Virus record (IMG/VR): IMGVR_UViG_3300042321_000306
Coordinates: 1 to 23,233 of that record
From: a virus
DNA: 23,233 nt
Reading direction: 5' to 3' (one strand)
Below are positions 13,350 to 21,218 of this stretch, one piece after another. A program made the position numbers and the translations under genes. Under the pieces are notes generated by a model. The model searched no databases and was not told the origin of the DNA. It worked only from the letters and a program-made list of their open reading frames with translations. Each line of letters opens with the position of its first letter. Positions within the stretch are counted from its first letter, which is position 1.

Positions 13350-13727
13350 GTGGCCCACTTTGCTGAGATCGGTCTGAACAACACGGTGCTTCGCGTCATC
13401 GTCGTGCACAACAACGAACTTCTTGATGAGCACGGTGTTGAGCAGGAAGCCAAGGGCGCAGAGTTCTGCCGCAATCTGTTTGGCGGCACCTGGGTGCAAA
13501 CGTCATACAACGGCAACAAGCGCAAGAACTACGCGGGTCAGGGTTTCACCTACGACAGCACCCGCGATGCGTTCATCCCGCCCAAGCCGTTTGCTTCTTG
13601 GCTGCTGAACGAGGATACTTGTCAGTGGTATGCGCCCGTTCCGTTCCCCACGGACATTGGGACGCCTGAAGCGCTCAAGCGTTATGTCTGGAATGAAGAC
13701 GCCCAACAGTGGGACTTGTTGGCGTAA
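13350..13727 (+). CDS. Conserved phage protein, MAHFAEI..NNTVLRVIVV type
   Basis: I choose GTG 13350 (GAGGAG at 13338-13343, 6-nt spacer), giving 125 residues beginning MAHFAEIGLNNTVLRVIVVH; the longer upstream frame lacks this pattern. Recognisable blocks are FCRNLFGGTWVQTSYNGNKR, NYAGQGFTYDSTRDAFIPPK and PFASWLLNEDTCQWYAPVPF, and the end is W-rich. This protein is common in T4-like cyanophages and other aquatic phages, usually beside tail-fibre or baseplate genes. Its function is not known to me. Relatives are listed as virion or hypothetical proteins. Conserved aromatic pairs suggest a compact beta fold that might bind a sugar or another fibre protein. Confidence 0.8.
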   Translation: MAHFAEIGLNNTVLRVIVVHNNELLDEHGVEQEAKGAEFCRNLFGGTWVQTSYNGNKRKNYAGQGFTYDSTRDAFIPPKPFASWLLNEDTCQWYAPVPFPTDIGTPEALKRYVWNEDAQQWDLLA

Positions 13728-13737
13728 GGAGACTTGA

Positions 13738-14760
13738 ATGACCACCGCGTACACCTCCCTGCTCGGTCTGGCGCTGCCAGTCACGGGCGAACTGTCGGGC
13801 ACCTGGGGTGACACCGTCAACAACTACATCACGTCGTACCTCGACGCTTCGGTGGCCGGTGCGCTGACAGTCAACGCCGACACCACGCTGACCAAGACTA
13901 CGGGCACATCGCTAGGCTCCACGTCTTCTCAGTACGCCATCATCATCGCGTCGGGGCATGTAGCCAACATCACCGTTACCGCCCCGGCGGCGAGTAAAAC
14001 CTATGTGGTGATCAACACCTCCGGCACGTACACGGTCAAGATTCGTGGCGCAGGCCCGACCACGGGCGTCACTGTTGGTGTCAGTGAGAATGCAATCGTT
14101 GCTTGGAACGGCAGCGATTTTGTAAAGCTGTCTTCAAGCATCGGGATTTCTTCGGTCGCAGTGGCATCGTCCAACGGGCTTGCCGGTACAAGCAGCGGCG
14201 GATCAACTCCCACGCTTACGCTGTCCACCACGGTCAACGGGCTTGTCAAAGGTAATGGCACAGCGCTTAGCGCCGCCACTGCGGGTACGGACTATGTCGC
14301 TCCTGGCACAGCCACAAACTTTACGGCTAAGCAGACCTTTACCGGCAGCACCAGTACGCTTGGCACCAAGTTGCTCAACGCTATTGAGGCCGTTACTGTC
14401 AGTGCCACTGCCGCAACAGGAACGATTAACTACGACTTGACGACACAGTCCGTCGTCTACTACACGACGAACGCATCTGGAAACTGGACGGTCAACTTCC
14501 GAGCATCAAGCGGCACAAGCCTAAATACCGCACTGGCTGTTGGCGAGTCTGTAACCGCCGCGTTTCTTGTCACTCAAGGCAGCACCGCATACTACAACAA
14601 CGTCATACAAGTGGACGGCGTCTCGGTAACACCTAAGTGGCAGAACGGCAACACGCCAATTTCAGGTAACGCAAACGGCATTGATGTGTACTCATACACA
14701 ATAATCAAGACAGCTTCGGCCACGTTCACCGTACTTGCGTCTCAAACGAGGTTTGCTTGA
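13738..14760 (+). CDS. Tail fibre-type structural protein (LLGLALPVTGELSGTWGDTVN)
   Basis: A 340-residue protein with Shine-Dalgarno AAGGAG at 13726-13731. The N-terminus (YTSLLGLALPVTGELSGTWG, then VNNYITSYLDASVAGALTVN) is a common opening in pelagic phage structural proteins. Residues ~20-140 are a beta-rich domain with ITVTAPAASKTYVVINTSG and VTVGVSENAIVAWNGSDFVK. A Gly/Ser/Thr linker follows (GLAGTSSGGSTPTLTLSTT). The C-terminal ~110 residues form a second beta domain (WTVNFRASSGTSLNTALAVG, ..., VDGVSVTPKWQNGNTP, VLASQTRFA). No enzyme motif is seen. It is probably a trimeric fibre or spike component. The N-terminal part would attach to the tail and the C-terminal part would be exposed. 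Confidence 0.8.
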   Translation: MTTAYTSLLGLALPVTGELSGTWGDTVNNYITSYLDASVAGALTVNADTTLTKTTGTSLGSTSSQYAIIIASGHVANITVTAPAASKTYVVINTSGTYTVKIRGAGPTTGVTVGVSENAIVAWNGSDFVKLSSSIGISSVAVASSNGLAGTSSGGSTPTLTLSTTVNGLVKGNGTALSAATAGTDYVAPGTATNFTAKQTFTGSTSTLGTKLLNAIEAVTVSATAATGTINYDLTTQSVVYYTTNASGNWTVNFRASSGTSLNTALAVGESVTAAFLVTQGSTAYYNNVIQVDGVSVTPKWQNGNTPISGNANGIDVYSYTIIKTASATFTVLASQTRFA

Positions 14761-14761
14761 T

Positions 14762-15475
14762 ATGCCAGTAATAAGCACTCGCGGCGTGGCGTCGGCAAAA
14801 GCCTTGGGCTTTTTGTCTGGTGGCACCGCAACCACCGTATCGTTTTTCACAACGAGTTCGTGGACAGCCCCGGCAGGCGTTACGAATGTTCGCGCAGTGC
14901 TTATTGGGCAACCCGTAATCCCGGCCTATTGGGATTATCCGCTTATTGGCCCTCGTGGAGAGTACACAAGTTCAACACCGCCTACACAGGCCAGTGTTGA
15001 TAACGGTATCGCCGCTTGGGTGGCTAACGCCACTCCCGTATTTGATGTGGGTGCCCCCGGGGTACGCACAATATCAGGTGCTGTAGGTCAAACATCGTGG
15101 CTGCTCAGTAACGGCGACACAACGCTTATAGCGGACAATGTGACGTTTTATGGCCCTACGTACACGATTCGCGGTACGTTTGCAGGAACCACTTTTTATC
15201 CTGCGCAGATAAACACCTCTTTCAAAACCTTCTTCGCTTATAACTCCAGTAACGGTATCGAGGTGTACCGCGACGCACAAGACGGTGGGGCAACAATCAT
15301 GTTTGGCTCATCTGCGGCAGGCGGTATAGCCCCGAGCGGTTCTCCGACAACAATAGTTTTGGCAAGCCAAGCTGTTGTTCCAGGCACAGCTTACAGCGTG
15401 ATTGTTCCCTCAACCTACACATCAGTTTTCGGCACCATAAGCGGGAGCGTGACGCTTACTTACGTCACTCCGTAG
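14762..15475 (+). CDS. Short tail fibre-type protein (ISTRG.ASAKALGF start)
   Basis: ATG 14762 begins 1 base after the preceding stop and yields 237 residues. The N-terminus MPVISTRGVASAKALGFLSG and the segment TSSWTAPAGVTNVRAVLIG are the usual opening of glycine-rich phage fibres, which then continue with GGGG stretches. Here the Gly-rich domain is absent. Residues ~50-237 form a different beta-rich domain (GVRTISGAVGQTSWLLSNGD, TFYGPTYTIRGTFAGTTFYP, a C-terminal TISGSVTLTYVTP). It is therefore a fibre-type protein whose distal module differs from the familiar type. It is the last gene before the lysis cassette. Confidence 0.7.
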   Translation: MPVISTRGVASAKALGFLSGGTATTVSFFTTSSWTAPAGVTNVRAVLIGQPVIPAYWDYPLIGPRGEYTSSTPPTQASVDNGIAAWVANATPVFDVGAPGVRTISGAVGQTSWLLSNGDTTLIADNVTFYGPTYTIRGTFAGTTFYPAQINTSFKTFFAYNSSNGIEVYRDAQDGGATIMFGSSAAGGIAPSGSPTTIVLASQAVVPGTAYSVIVPSTYTSVFGTISGSVTLTYVTP

Positions 15476-15507
15476 GTCGGGCATGCATAGCTAACAGGAG
15501 TTTGATT

Positions 15508-15705
15508 GTGGAAGAGTCAGTTGAAGTCCGCGTGGCGGTGCATGAAGCAGTCTGCGCCCAACGGTACGAGGCTATTGAGAAGCGTCTTGACGACGGCAGC
15601 AGGCGTATGAGCCGCATCGAAATCTGGCTGTACATCACGCTAGGCGCGGTCCTGCTCGGCCCTGGCGCAATGGCAGAAGTGGTGAAGAAACTTCTAGGGT
15701 TGTGA
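15508..15705 (+). CDS. Small membrane protein, first gene of the lysis cassette
   Basis: I choose GTG 15508, 7 nt after CAGGAG (15495-15500), rather than TTG 15502. The 65-residue product begins with a charged helical part (VEVRVAVHEAVCAQRYEAIE KRLDD shown in two pieces), then one hydrophobic segment at about 42-56 (IWLYITLGAVLLGPG), and a short basic end (VVKKLLGL). The layout of a soluble helix followed by one C-terminal membrane anchor is like XhlA-type small phage lysis proteins. It lies at the head of a run of membrane-protein genes ending in endolysin, which supports a lysis role. The family assignment is uncertain. Confidence 0.65.
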   Translation: MEESVEVRVAVHEAVCAQRYEAIEKRLDDGSRRMSRIEIWLYITLGAVLLGPGAMAEVVKKLLGL

Positions 15706-15706
15706 C

Positions 15707-15982
15707 ATGGCATGGTCAGATGTTCTCAAAGCAGTCATTCCCATCGTGGTGGCCGCACTGGCGTGGCTACTCGGTCAAGTGGCATCCTTCTCCGAGCGTC
15801 TGACCAAGATTGAGGGGCAGATGCCCGCGCTCATCACCAAGGAAGGCGTGCCCACCGACAGCCCAATCAGCGCAGAACGCAGGGCGATCCTGAAAGAGCA
15901 ACTGATGGCGCACATCAACGAGTTGCAAGTCAAGGTCAGGCTGCTTGAGGAACGCGAGCGCATCGCCAAGGGGAACAAGTAG
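15707..15982 (+). CDS. Membrane-anchored coiled-coil protein (candidate inner-membrane spanin)
   Basis: A 91-residue protein starting 1 base after the previous stop. Residues 7-27 (LKAVIPIVVAALAWLLGQVA) are one N-terminal transmembrane segment. Residues ~28-91 are soluble and largely helical, with EGVPTDSPISAERRAILKEQ and a coiled-coil-like INELQVKVRLLEERERIAK. An N-terminal anchor with a periplasmic coiled coil in a lysis cassette is the layout of i-spanins (Rz-like), but no lipobox-containing Rz1 partner is nested in the other frames. Similar small proteins in cyanophages have no proven function. I give the spanin idea modest weight. Confidence 0.65.
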   Translation: MAWSDVLKAVIPIVVAALAWLLGQVASFSERLTKIEGQMPALITKEGVPTDSPISAERRAILKEQLMAHINELQVKVRLLEERERIAKGNK

Positions 15983-15985
15983 TGT

Positions 15986-16480
15986 ATGGAACCGATAACC
16001 GGCATTCTCGCGGCAGTATCAGCGGCGAATGCTGCATTTGGGGCCGTTAAGAAACTCGTCGCCACAGGCCGCGAGATTCAGGACGTTGCCGGTCAGATTG
16101 GTAAGTGGTACGGCGCTTTCGGGGACTTCAACCGCCTAGCCAACGAGAAGGCCAACAAGAAGCCCTCTGTCTTTAAGCGCCTGTTGCACGACGGCAGTAT
16201 CGAGCAGGAAGCCTTGCAGATCACGATGCACAAGCAGGCGTTGGTCAAGCAGGAGTACGAACTGAAGTTGTTGATCATCGCTCACTACGGTGAGAACGTG
16301 TACAACGAGATGATCATGGAGCGCATCCGACTCAAGAAGGAGCGCGAGAAGAAAGACCGAGAGCACCGCCTGCGGCAGCAGGAGTTCATGCTCAACGCCA
16401 AGTACGGCGCAGCGATTGCCTTCGTGGCAACCGCCCTGATCGCGGTGGGTTACTACTTAATCGACAAGGCACAGCAATGA
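15986..16480 (+). CDS. Phage protein with C-terminal transmembrane segment
   Basis: A 164-residue protein, start ATG 15986, with AAGGGG at 15969-15974 as the ribosome site. It has an Ala-rich amphipathic N-terminus (PITGILAAVSAANAAFGAVK), a long central helical region with many charged residues (IEQEALQITMHKQALVKQEY, RIRLKKEREKKDREHRLRQQ) and one C-terminal hydrophobic segment at about 143-158 (AIAFVATALIAVGYYLI). Similar proteins occur in T4-like cyanophages without a known role. It overlaps the following gene by 4 nt (ATGA). A lysis-accessory or membrane-remodelling function is suggested only by position. Confidence 0.7.
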   Translation: MEPITGILAAVSAANAAFGAVKKLVATGREIQDVAGQIGKWYGAFGDFNRLANEKANKKPSVFKRLLHDGSIEQEALQITMHKQALVKQEYELKLLIIAHYGENVYNEMIMERIRLKKEREKKDREHRLRQQEFMLNAKYGAAIAFVATALIAVGYYLIDKAQQ

Positions 16481-16953
16481 GTTTCAGGAAGCCGCCGGAG
16501 GGTGCAAGCCGTTCAGAGAGGGAGGCCCATGTCAAGGCTCTTGCTGCGGTTTCTATTAGCCTGCTTGCTCTACTCCTTGCTGTTACAAATTACTTTGCCG
16601 GAAGGAACTCATCTGCGGTTCTCAACGGAACCATAGAGTCCAACAACCTGTGGGCGTGGTATCAGGCCAAGAATGTTCGGGCGACCATCTACGAGGTCAC
16701 CAACAACGAGCAGAAGGCCACGAAGCAACGCGCCGACATGGACGAGATCATGGAAAAGGCCCGTGCGGCTGAAGCCAAGCGCGATGCTGCCAAGGCCAAG
16801 TCTTCCTACTACTCCTACTCCGGCATGGCACTGCAACTGGCCATCGTCCTGTCCTCTGCGGCCATCCTGGCCGTCACCCTGAGCCTGTTCTATGCCTCCA
16901 TCGGCGTGGGGGCGGTTGGGGTGCTTCTGTTTTTCTTTGCTCTAGGAGCCTGA
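16477..16953 (+). CDS. DUF4337-like membrane protein
   Basis: A 158-residue protein. After a charged N-terminus (MSFRKPPEGASRSEREAHVK) there is a transmembrane segment at about 22-40 (LAAVSISLLALLLAVTNYF), a soluble loop with the DUF4337-like block ESNNLWAWYQAKNVRATIYE, a Lys/Glu-rich helix, and two close hydrophobic segments at about 117-137 and 139-158. DUF4337 proteins are bacterial and phage membrane proteins of unknown activity. The N-terminus is predicted cytoplasmic by its charge. Being in the lysis cassette does not prove a lysis role; it might instead modify the host envelope. Confidence 0.75.
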   Translation: MSFRKPPEGASRSEREAHVKALAAVSISLLALLLAVTNYFAGRNSSAVLNGTIESNNLWAWYQAKNVRATIYEVTNNEQKATKQRADMDEIMEKARAAEAKRDAAKAKSSYYSYSGMALQLAIVLSSAAILAVTLSLFYASIGVGAVGVLLFFFALGA

Positions 16954-16954
16954 G

Positions 16955-17458
16955 ATGCTGTCGCTTCTTTCCACCCTCGGGGGCTTGCTGCTCTCGGGCC
17001 TGCCCAAATTGCTTGAATACTTCCAGAACAAGGCAGATCAAGCCCATGAACTGAAGTTGGCTCAGGTTCAGACCGAGCGCGAACTTCAACTGGCAGCGGC
17101 AGGTTTTGCAGCCCAGGCCCGGATGGAGGAGATTCGCACCGAGCAGGTGGCGATGGAGACTGACGCCCGGATGACCGAGGCTGCTCTGGCGCACGACCAG
17201 AAGATCATGGACAAGGCTTCCCGGTGGGTGGTGAACTACACCGGCACCGTCCGGCCTACGGTTACCTACATCTTCGTGTTTGAGTTGGTGGCCATCAACG
17301 CCTTCATGGCGTGGTACCTGTGGAACCATCCGACGCTCATTCAGAGCATGGACGACATCATCCTGTACTCTGACCTGATCTTCTCTGCCGACGAGATGGC
17401 GATCCTCGGGGGCATCATCGGCTACTGGTTCGGTTCTCGCCAGTGGAGTAAGAAGTGA
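16955..17458 (+). CDS. Holin, 3-TM GTA/phage holin type
   Basis: A 167-residue protein starting 1 base after the preceding stop. It has an N-terminal amphipathic hydrophobic segment (LSLLSTLGGLLLSGLPKLLE), a long charged helix (AHELKLAQVQTERELQLAAA), then RWVVNYTGTVRPTVTYIFVF opening a transmembrane segment (~100-122), and a last segment with GGIIGYWFGSRQWSKK. The RP.VTY..., W and WFG.R marks are typical of the 3-TM holin family seen in gene transfer agents and phages. It would form membrane lesions that release the endolysin. It overlaps the endolysin gene by 4 nt (GTGA), the standard pairing. Confidence in the holin class is fairly high. Confidence 0.8.
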   Translation: MLSLLSTLGGLLLSGLPKLLEYFQNKADQAHELKLAQVQTERELQLAAAGFAAQARMEEIRTEQVAMETDARMTEAALAHDQKIMDKASRWVVNYTGTVRPTVTYIFVFELVAINAFMAWYLWNHPTLIQSMDDIILYSDLIFSADEMAILGGIIGYWFGSRQWSKK

Positions 17459-17958
17459 AACTGAGCAAGGCGGGCGAAGACCTCATGCACAAGTATGAGG
17501 GGTTTAGGAGTAAACCCTACCTTTGCCCTGCCCACATCTGGACGATTGGCTACGGCCACGTCTTGTACCAAGAGCAGATTAGGCTCCCGGTCATCCGCAA
17601 GGAAGGCTACACCGGGATGCTCCGCAACGAGTTCCCCCTGAAGCCGGAGGACAGCCGTGTCTGGACCAAGACGGAGATCGACGAACTATTCCGTGATGAT
17701 GTCGGGACTTTTGAACGCGGTGTTCTTCGACTTGTTCCCGGCGTATCTGGCCGTCAAGGCAGCTTTGACGCTCTGGTCAGTTTTGCCTTTAATGCAGGGC
17801 TAGGCAACCTTCAGCGCAGTCAGATCAGGATGCGGGCCAACCGGGACGACTGGAACGGGGCGGCAGACGCCTTCCGCCAGTGGACGATGGGCGGCGGCAA
17901 AGTCCTGCCGGGTCTGGTAAAACGCCGTGAAGCAGAGATTGCCCTTTTCTTGTCTTGA
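17455..17958 (+). CDS. Endolysin, GH24 lysozyme (muramidase)
   Basis: A 167-residue protein from GTG 17455. It hydrolyses the beta-1,4 bond between N-acetylmuramic acid and N-acetylglucosamine in peptidoglycan. The T4-lysozyme-type triad is E15, C24 and T30, with the exact spacing E-8-C-5-T (YEGFRSKPYLCPAHIWTIGY, 14-33). Cys replaces the more usual Asp, a form known in this family. TIGYGH, FDALVSFAFNAGLGNL and VLPGLVKRREAEIALF complete the GH24 pattern. The length equals that of a single-domain lysozyme. There is no signal peptide or SAR segment, so export needs a holin, and the adjacent holin gene fits. A ~30-residue insertion (QIRLPVIRKEGYTG...) after TIGYGH is longer than in T4 lysozyme. 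Confidence 0.93.
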   Translation: MKLSKAGEDLMHKYEGFRSKPYLCPAHIWTIGYGHVLYQEQIRLPVIRKEGYTGMLRNEFPLKPEDSRVWTKTEIDELFRDDVGTFERGVLRLVPGVSGRQGSFDALVSFAFNAGLGNLQRSQIRMRANRDDWNGAADAFRQWTMGGGKVLPGLVKRREAEIALFLS

Positions 17959-17973
17959 CACGAGAATACGGTT

Positions 17974-19809
17974 ATGCCACTCCAGAAAATCCTGTTCAAG
18001 CCCGGAGTGAACCGCGAGAACACGCGGTACACGACTGAGGGCGGTTGGTATGAGTGCGACAAGGTGCGCTTTCGCCAAGGCAATCCCGAGATCATTGGTG
18101 GGTGGGAGCGCATTTCTTCTAGCACTTTTCTTGGCTTGTGCCGCTCTTTGTGGAACTGGGTGACGCTTGGTAACCTGAACCTTGTTGGCGTTGGCACCAA
18201 CCTGAAGTTCTATATTGAGCGGGGCGGCGCGTATAACGACGTCACCCCGATTCGCGCTACCACAACACTGCCTGCCAACCCATTTACCGGAAACGGCACC
18301 ACTACGGTGGTGGTCAACGCGCCTGCTCATGGCGCAAATAACAACGACTTCGTGACTTTCAGCGGTGTGACGGGCACCTACGCTACGTTGCTCAACGCCG
18401 AGTACCAGATCACCTATATCGACGCAAACTCCTACAGCATCACCACGGCTTCTGTTGTAGCGGCGGGCACCACGGGCGGCTCGGCAGTCTCGGCTGCATA
18501 CCAGATCAATACCGGTCCTGCTGTAGTTGTACCACTTAACGGATGGGGTGCCGGTGGTTGGAGTGAGGGAGCGTGGGGTGTTGGTGGTACGTCTAATACG
18601 TCTATCCGACTCTGGAGCCAGAGCAACTGGGGGGAAGACCTGATCTTTGGTCCACGCGGCGGCGGTGTGTACTACTGGGATGCCACGACGGGCCTGGGTG
18701 TGCGCGGCTACAACTTGGCAACCGCTGTCGGTTCGTCCGATGTCCCCACGGTGCAGAACACGCTGTTTGTGTCCGATACCAACCGCTTTGTGTTTGCATT
18801 CGGCTGCAACGACTACGGCTCCTCAACGCTTGATCCGATGCTGATCCGGTGGTCGGCACAAGAAGACGCCACCAACTGGACGCCTGCGGCCACCAACCAA
18901 GCCGGTAGCATTCGCCTGTCTCACGGGTCTGAGATCGTAACGGTTATCCAGGCGCGGCAGGAAATCGTGGCGTTCACGGACTCGTCCATTTACTCGTTGC
19001 AGTATTTGGAGCCGCCGGTTGTCTGGGGCAGTCAGCTTCTGGGTGACAACATTTCCATCGTGGGGCCGAACGCTGTTGCGATTGCGTCTGGCGTTGTGTA
19101 CTGGATGGGTGTGGATAAGTTCTACGCCTACGACGGTCGAGTGCAAACGCTCAACTGTGATCTGCGGCGCTACATCTTCCAAGACTTCAACCCGTTGCAG
19201 TCGGCACAAGTTTTTGCAGGGACAAACGAAGGCTTCAATGAAGTCTGGTGGTTCTACTGTTCAGCAAATTCAAACGATGCCCGCGTAGACCGCTACGTCA
19301 TCTACAACTACGTCGAGAAGATTTGGTACTACGGCACGCTAGGACGCACGGCGTGGCTTGACTCCGGCTTGCGCGACTATCCGTTTGCGGCGACCTACAG
19401 CAACAACCTTGTTAACCACGAGAACGGCCTGAACGACAACGAAACGGGTACGGCTATCCCAATCGCAGCCAACATCTCTTCGTCGGAGTTCGACATCGGT
19501 GATGGCCACAACTTCGGGTTTGTCTGGCGCATACTGCCTGACCTGACTTTCAGCAACTCAACGGCCAACACGCCCACCGTCACCATGACGCTGTACGGGC
19601 TGTACAACTCGGGCTCAGGTAGTGTTGATAACGCAGGTCAAAACGTCGTCAAGGGCACCACATACAACATCACCGAAGAGTTCACCGGGCAGATTTACAC
19701 CCGTGTGCGCGGGCGCCAGATGATTTTCAAGATCAACTCAAACCAACTCGACACAGCGTGGCAGTTGGGCGCGCCTCGAATCGATATTCGTCCTGACGGC
19801 AGGCGCTGA
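17974..19809 (+). CDS. Tail nozzle/hub-like protein (P22 gp10-like), with inserted beta module
   Basis: A 611-residue protein with no strong Shine-Dalgarno. The opening (LFKPGVNRENTRYTTEGGWY, then CDKVRFRQGNPEIIGGWERI) and the propeller-like repeats (WGEDLIFGPRGGGVYYWD, FVFAFGCNDYG, IRWSAQEDATNWTPAATNQA, IVAFTDSSIYSLQYLEPPVV, GVVYWMGVDKFYAYDGRVQT) match large tail hub or nozzle proteins of podoviruses, such as the P22 gp10 packaged-DNA stabilisation protein. The role would be to plug the head and form the tail end. Residues ~105-176 are an inserted beta module (VNAPAHGANNNDFVTFSGVT) related to that in the 1264-1764 product. The C-terminus is beta-sandwich-like. The match to gp10 is by architecture and is not certain. 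Confidence 0.75.
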   Translation: MPLQKILFKPGVNRENTRYTTEGGWYECDKVRFRQGNPEIIGGWERISSSTFLGLCRSLWNWVTLGNLNLVGVGTNLKFYIERGGAYNDVTPIRATTTLPANPFTGNGTTTVVVNAPAHGANNNDFVTFSGVTGTYATLLNAEYQITYIDANSYSITTASVVAAGTTGGSAVSAAYQINTGPAVVVPLNGWGAGGWSEGAWGVGGTSNTSIRLWSQSNWGEDLIFGPRGGGVYYWDATTGLGVRGYNLATAVGSSDVPTVQNTLFVSDTNRFVFAFGCNDYGSSTLDPMLIRWSAQEDATNWTPAATNQAGSIRLSHGSEIVTVIQARQEIVAFTDSSIYSLQYLEPPVVWGSQLLGDNISIVGPNAVAIASGVVYWMGVDKFYAYDGRVQTLNCDLRRYIFQDFNPLQSAQVFAGTNEGFNEVWWFYCSANSNDARVDRYVIYNYVEKIWYYGTLGRTAWLDSGLRDYPFAATYSNNLVNHENGLNDNETGTAIPIAANISSSEFDIGDGHNFGFVWRILPDLTFSNSTANTPTVTMTLYGLYNSGSGSVDNAGQNVVKGTTYNITEEFTGQIYTRVRGRQMIFKINSNQLDTAWQLGAPRIDIRPDGRR

Positions 19810-19811
19810 CC

Positions 19812-21188
19812 ATGACATTTCTCATCGAAGATGCAACCGTACCTGCGCCGCCAAACCTACCTCTGGCCCCAACGGCGTACGAGTCGCGGTACCACGAGCA
19901 GTTCAACAACGTCCTGCGTCTGTACTTCAACCGCCTTAACGCACTGCTGAACAAGATCGTGGCTACAACCTCACCCATCCCAGTCTCAATCGGCGGCACC
20001 AACGTAGACGCCTTTGGGCGGGTGCGGGTCAGTCAGCCCTACACGCTCTTTGACTCTCAGCAACGTTACGCTGCAGACAATCAGTTCGACACAAGCACGG
20101 TCAACGGCGCATCCACCACATTCCTGAGCAACGAGTCCTCTGTGCTGATGTCGGTGGACAGCACCACCAACTCCGAGGCAGTGCGGCAGACGTTCCGCTC
20201 CATGTCCTACCAACCGGGCAAGGGCCTGTTGGTGCTTGCCACCTTCGCCATGAACACGCCCACGGCCAACATCCGGCAGCGTGTGGGGTACTTCAACACC
20301 CAGAACGGCGTGTTCTTCCAGGCCAACGGCACCACGCTGTCGATGGTCATGCGCTCTGACTCTCTGCCCACGCCGGGAACGCCGAGCGATATCCGCACCG
20401 TCAACCAAGCCGACTGGAACGGGGACAAGTTAAACGGTACCGGGGCATCAGGCTACACGCTTGACGTATCAAAGACGCAGATTTTCTGGTGTGACTTCGA
20501 GTGGTTGGGCGTGGGCTCGGTGCGTACTGGGTTCGTGATCAATGGCCAGTACATCGTCTGCCACACGTTCAACAACGCCAACGACATCAGTTCGGTCTAC
20601 ATGACCACGGCCATTCTGCCGGTGCGCTACGAGATCAAGAACCTGTCCAACCTCACCACCGCGAGCATGAAGCACATCTGCTCGACGGTCATCTCTGAGG
20701 GCGGCTACGAGCAATATTCTCCGAGCCATTTGGCGCGGCGCACGACCAGACTCAGCAACATCCAACTGACGTTCAAGCCGGTGGTGTCGATCCGTCTGGC
20801 GTCTACGGCGCTTGGTGCGGTGGTGCTCCCTGGCCGGATGCAGTTGCTTCCCATCACGAGCCAAAACTATGAAGTGGGCCTGTTCTTGAACGGAACGCTG
20901 ACCGGCGCTTCTTGGTCTGCCGTCTCATCTGACGCCAACGTGGAGATGGATACCTCTGCCACAGCCATAACGGGCGGCACCCTGGTGCAGACAGACTACG
21001 TGTCCTCAAGCGGCTCGGGCGGTACTCAGCCTCTGGTTGATCCGGCGGGCTATAACTGGGCTTTGCAGTTGGGCGTGTCCTTGGCCGGAGCCAGTGACGT
21101 CTTGACGCTTGCCATCCGCACGGTGGATTCTGCAACTCCGCAGGGCGACTGCTACGGCACTATCGCTTTCTGGGACTTGACCCAATAA
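19812..21188 (+). CDS. Virion structural protein with DAFGR.RVSQPYTLFDSQ signature
   Basis: A 458-residue protein starting 2 bases after the previous stop. Residues 1-50 contain APTAYESRYHEQFNNVLRLY and FNRLNALL, a helix known from the N-termini of podoviral tail proteins. Residues 66-83 (DAFGRVRVSQPYTLFDSQ) begin a large beta-rich domain found in cyanophage and pelagic phage virion proteins, with RQTFRSMSYQPGKGLLVLAT, QRVGYFNTQNGVFFQ, WCDFEWLGVGSVRTGFVING and ARRTTRLSNIQ. It thus appears to be a tail-attachment helix joined to a virion domain. No catalytic residues are seen. It is probably on the outer tail or a tail appendage. The order of neighbours suggests it contacts the nozzle. Confidence 0.75.
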   Translation: MTFLIEDATVPAPPNLPLAPTAYESRYHEQFNNVLRLYFNRLNALLNKIVATTSPIPVSIGGTNVDAFGRVRVSQPYTLFDSQQRYAADNQFDTSTVNGASTTFLSNESSVLMSVDSTTNSEAVRQTFRSMSYQPGKGLLVLATFAMNTPTANIRQRVGYFNTQNGVFFQANGTTLSMVMRSDSLPTPGTPSDIRTVNQADWNGDKLNGTGASGYTLDVSKTQIFWCDFEWLGVGSVRTGFVINGQYIVCHTFNNANDISSVYMTTAILPVRYEIKNLSNLTTASMKHICSTVISEGGYEQYSPSHLARRTTRLSNIQLTFKPVVSIRLASTALGAVVLPGRMQLLPITSQNYEVGLFLNGTLTGASWSAVSSDANVEMDTSATAITGGTLVQTDYVSSSGSGGTQPLVDPAGYNWALQLGVSLAGASDVLTLAIRTVDSATPQGDCYGTIAFWDLTQ

Positions 21189-21218
21189 AATGACTCAAAC
21201 CATATCCAAGGGGCGCAC

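Noticed and set aside
8327-15475. Diversity-generating retroelement acting on the fibre genes
   Set aside because: There is no reverse transcriptase frame and no pair of near-identical repeats differing at adenines. The fibre diversity looks like domain exchange.
15707-15982. Nested Rz1-type lipoprotein gene in the spanin candidate
   Set aside because: I read the two alternative forward frames from the start of the gene; both meet stops early and contain no lipobox.
17955-17960. TTGACA resembling a -35 box before the 17974 gene
   Set aside because: No -10-like hexamer occurs 15-19 bases downstream, and the motif overlaps the lysozyme stop.
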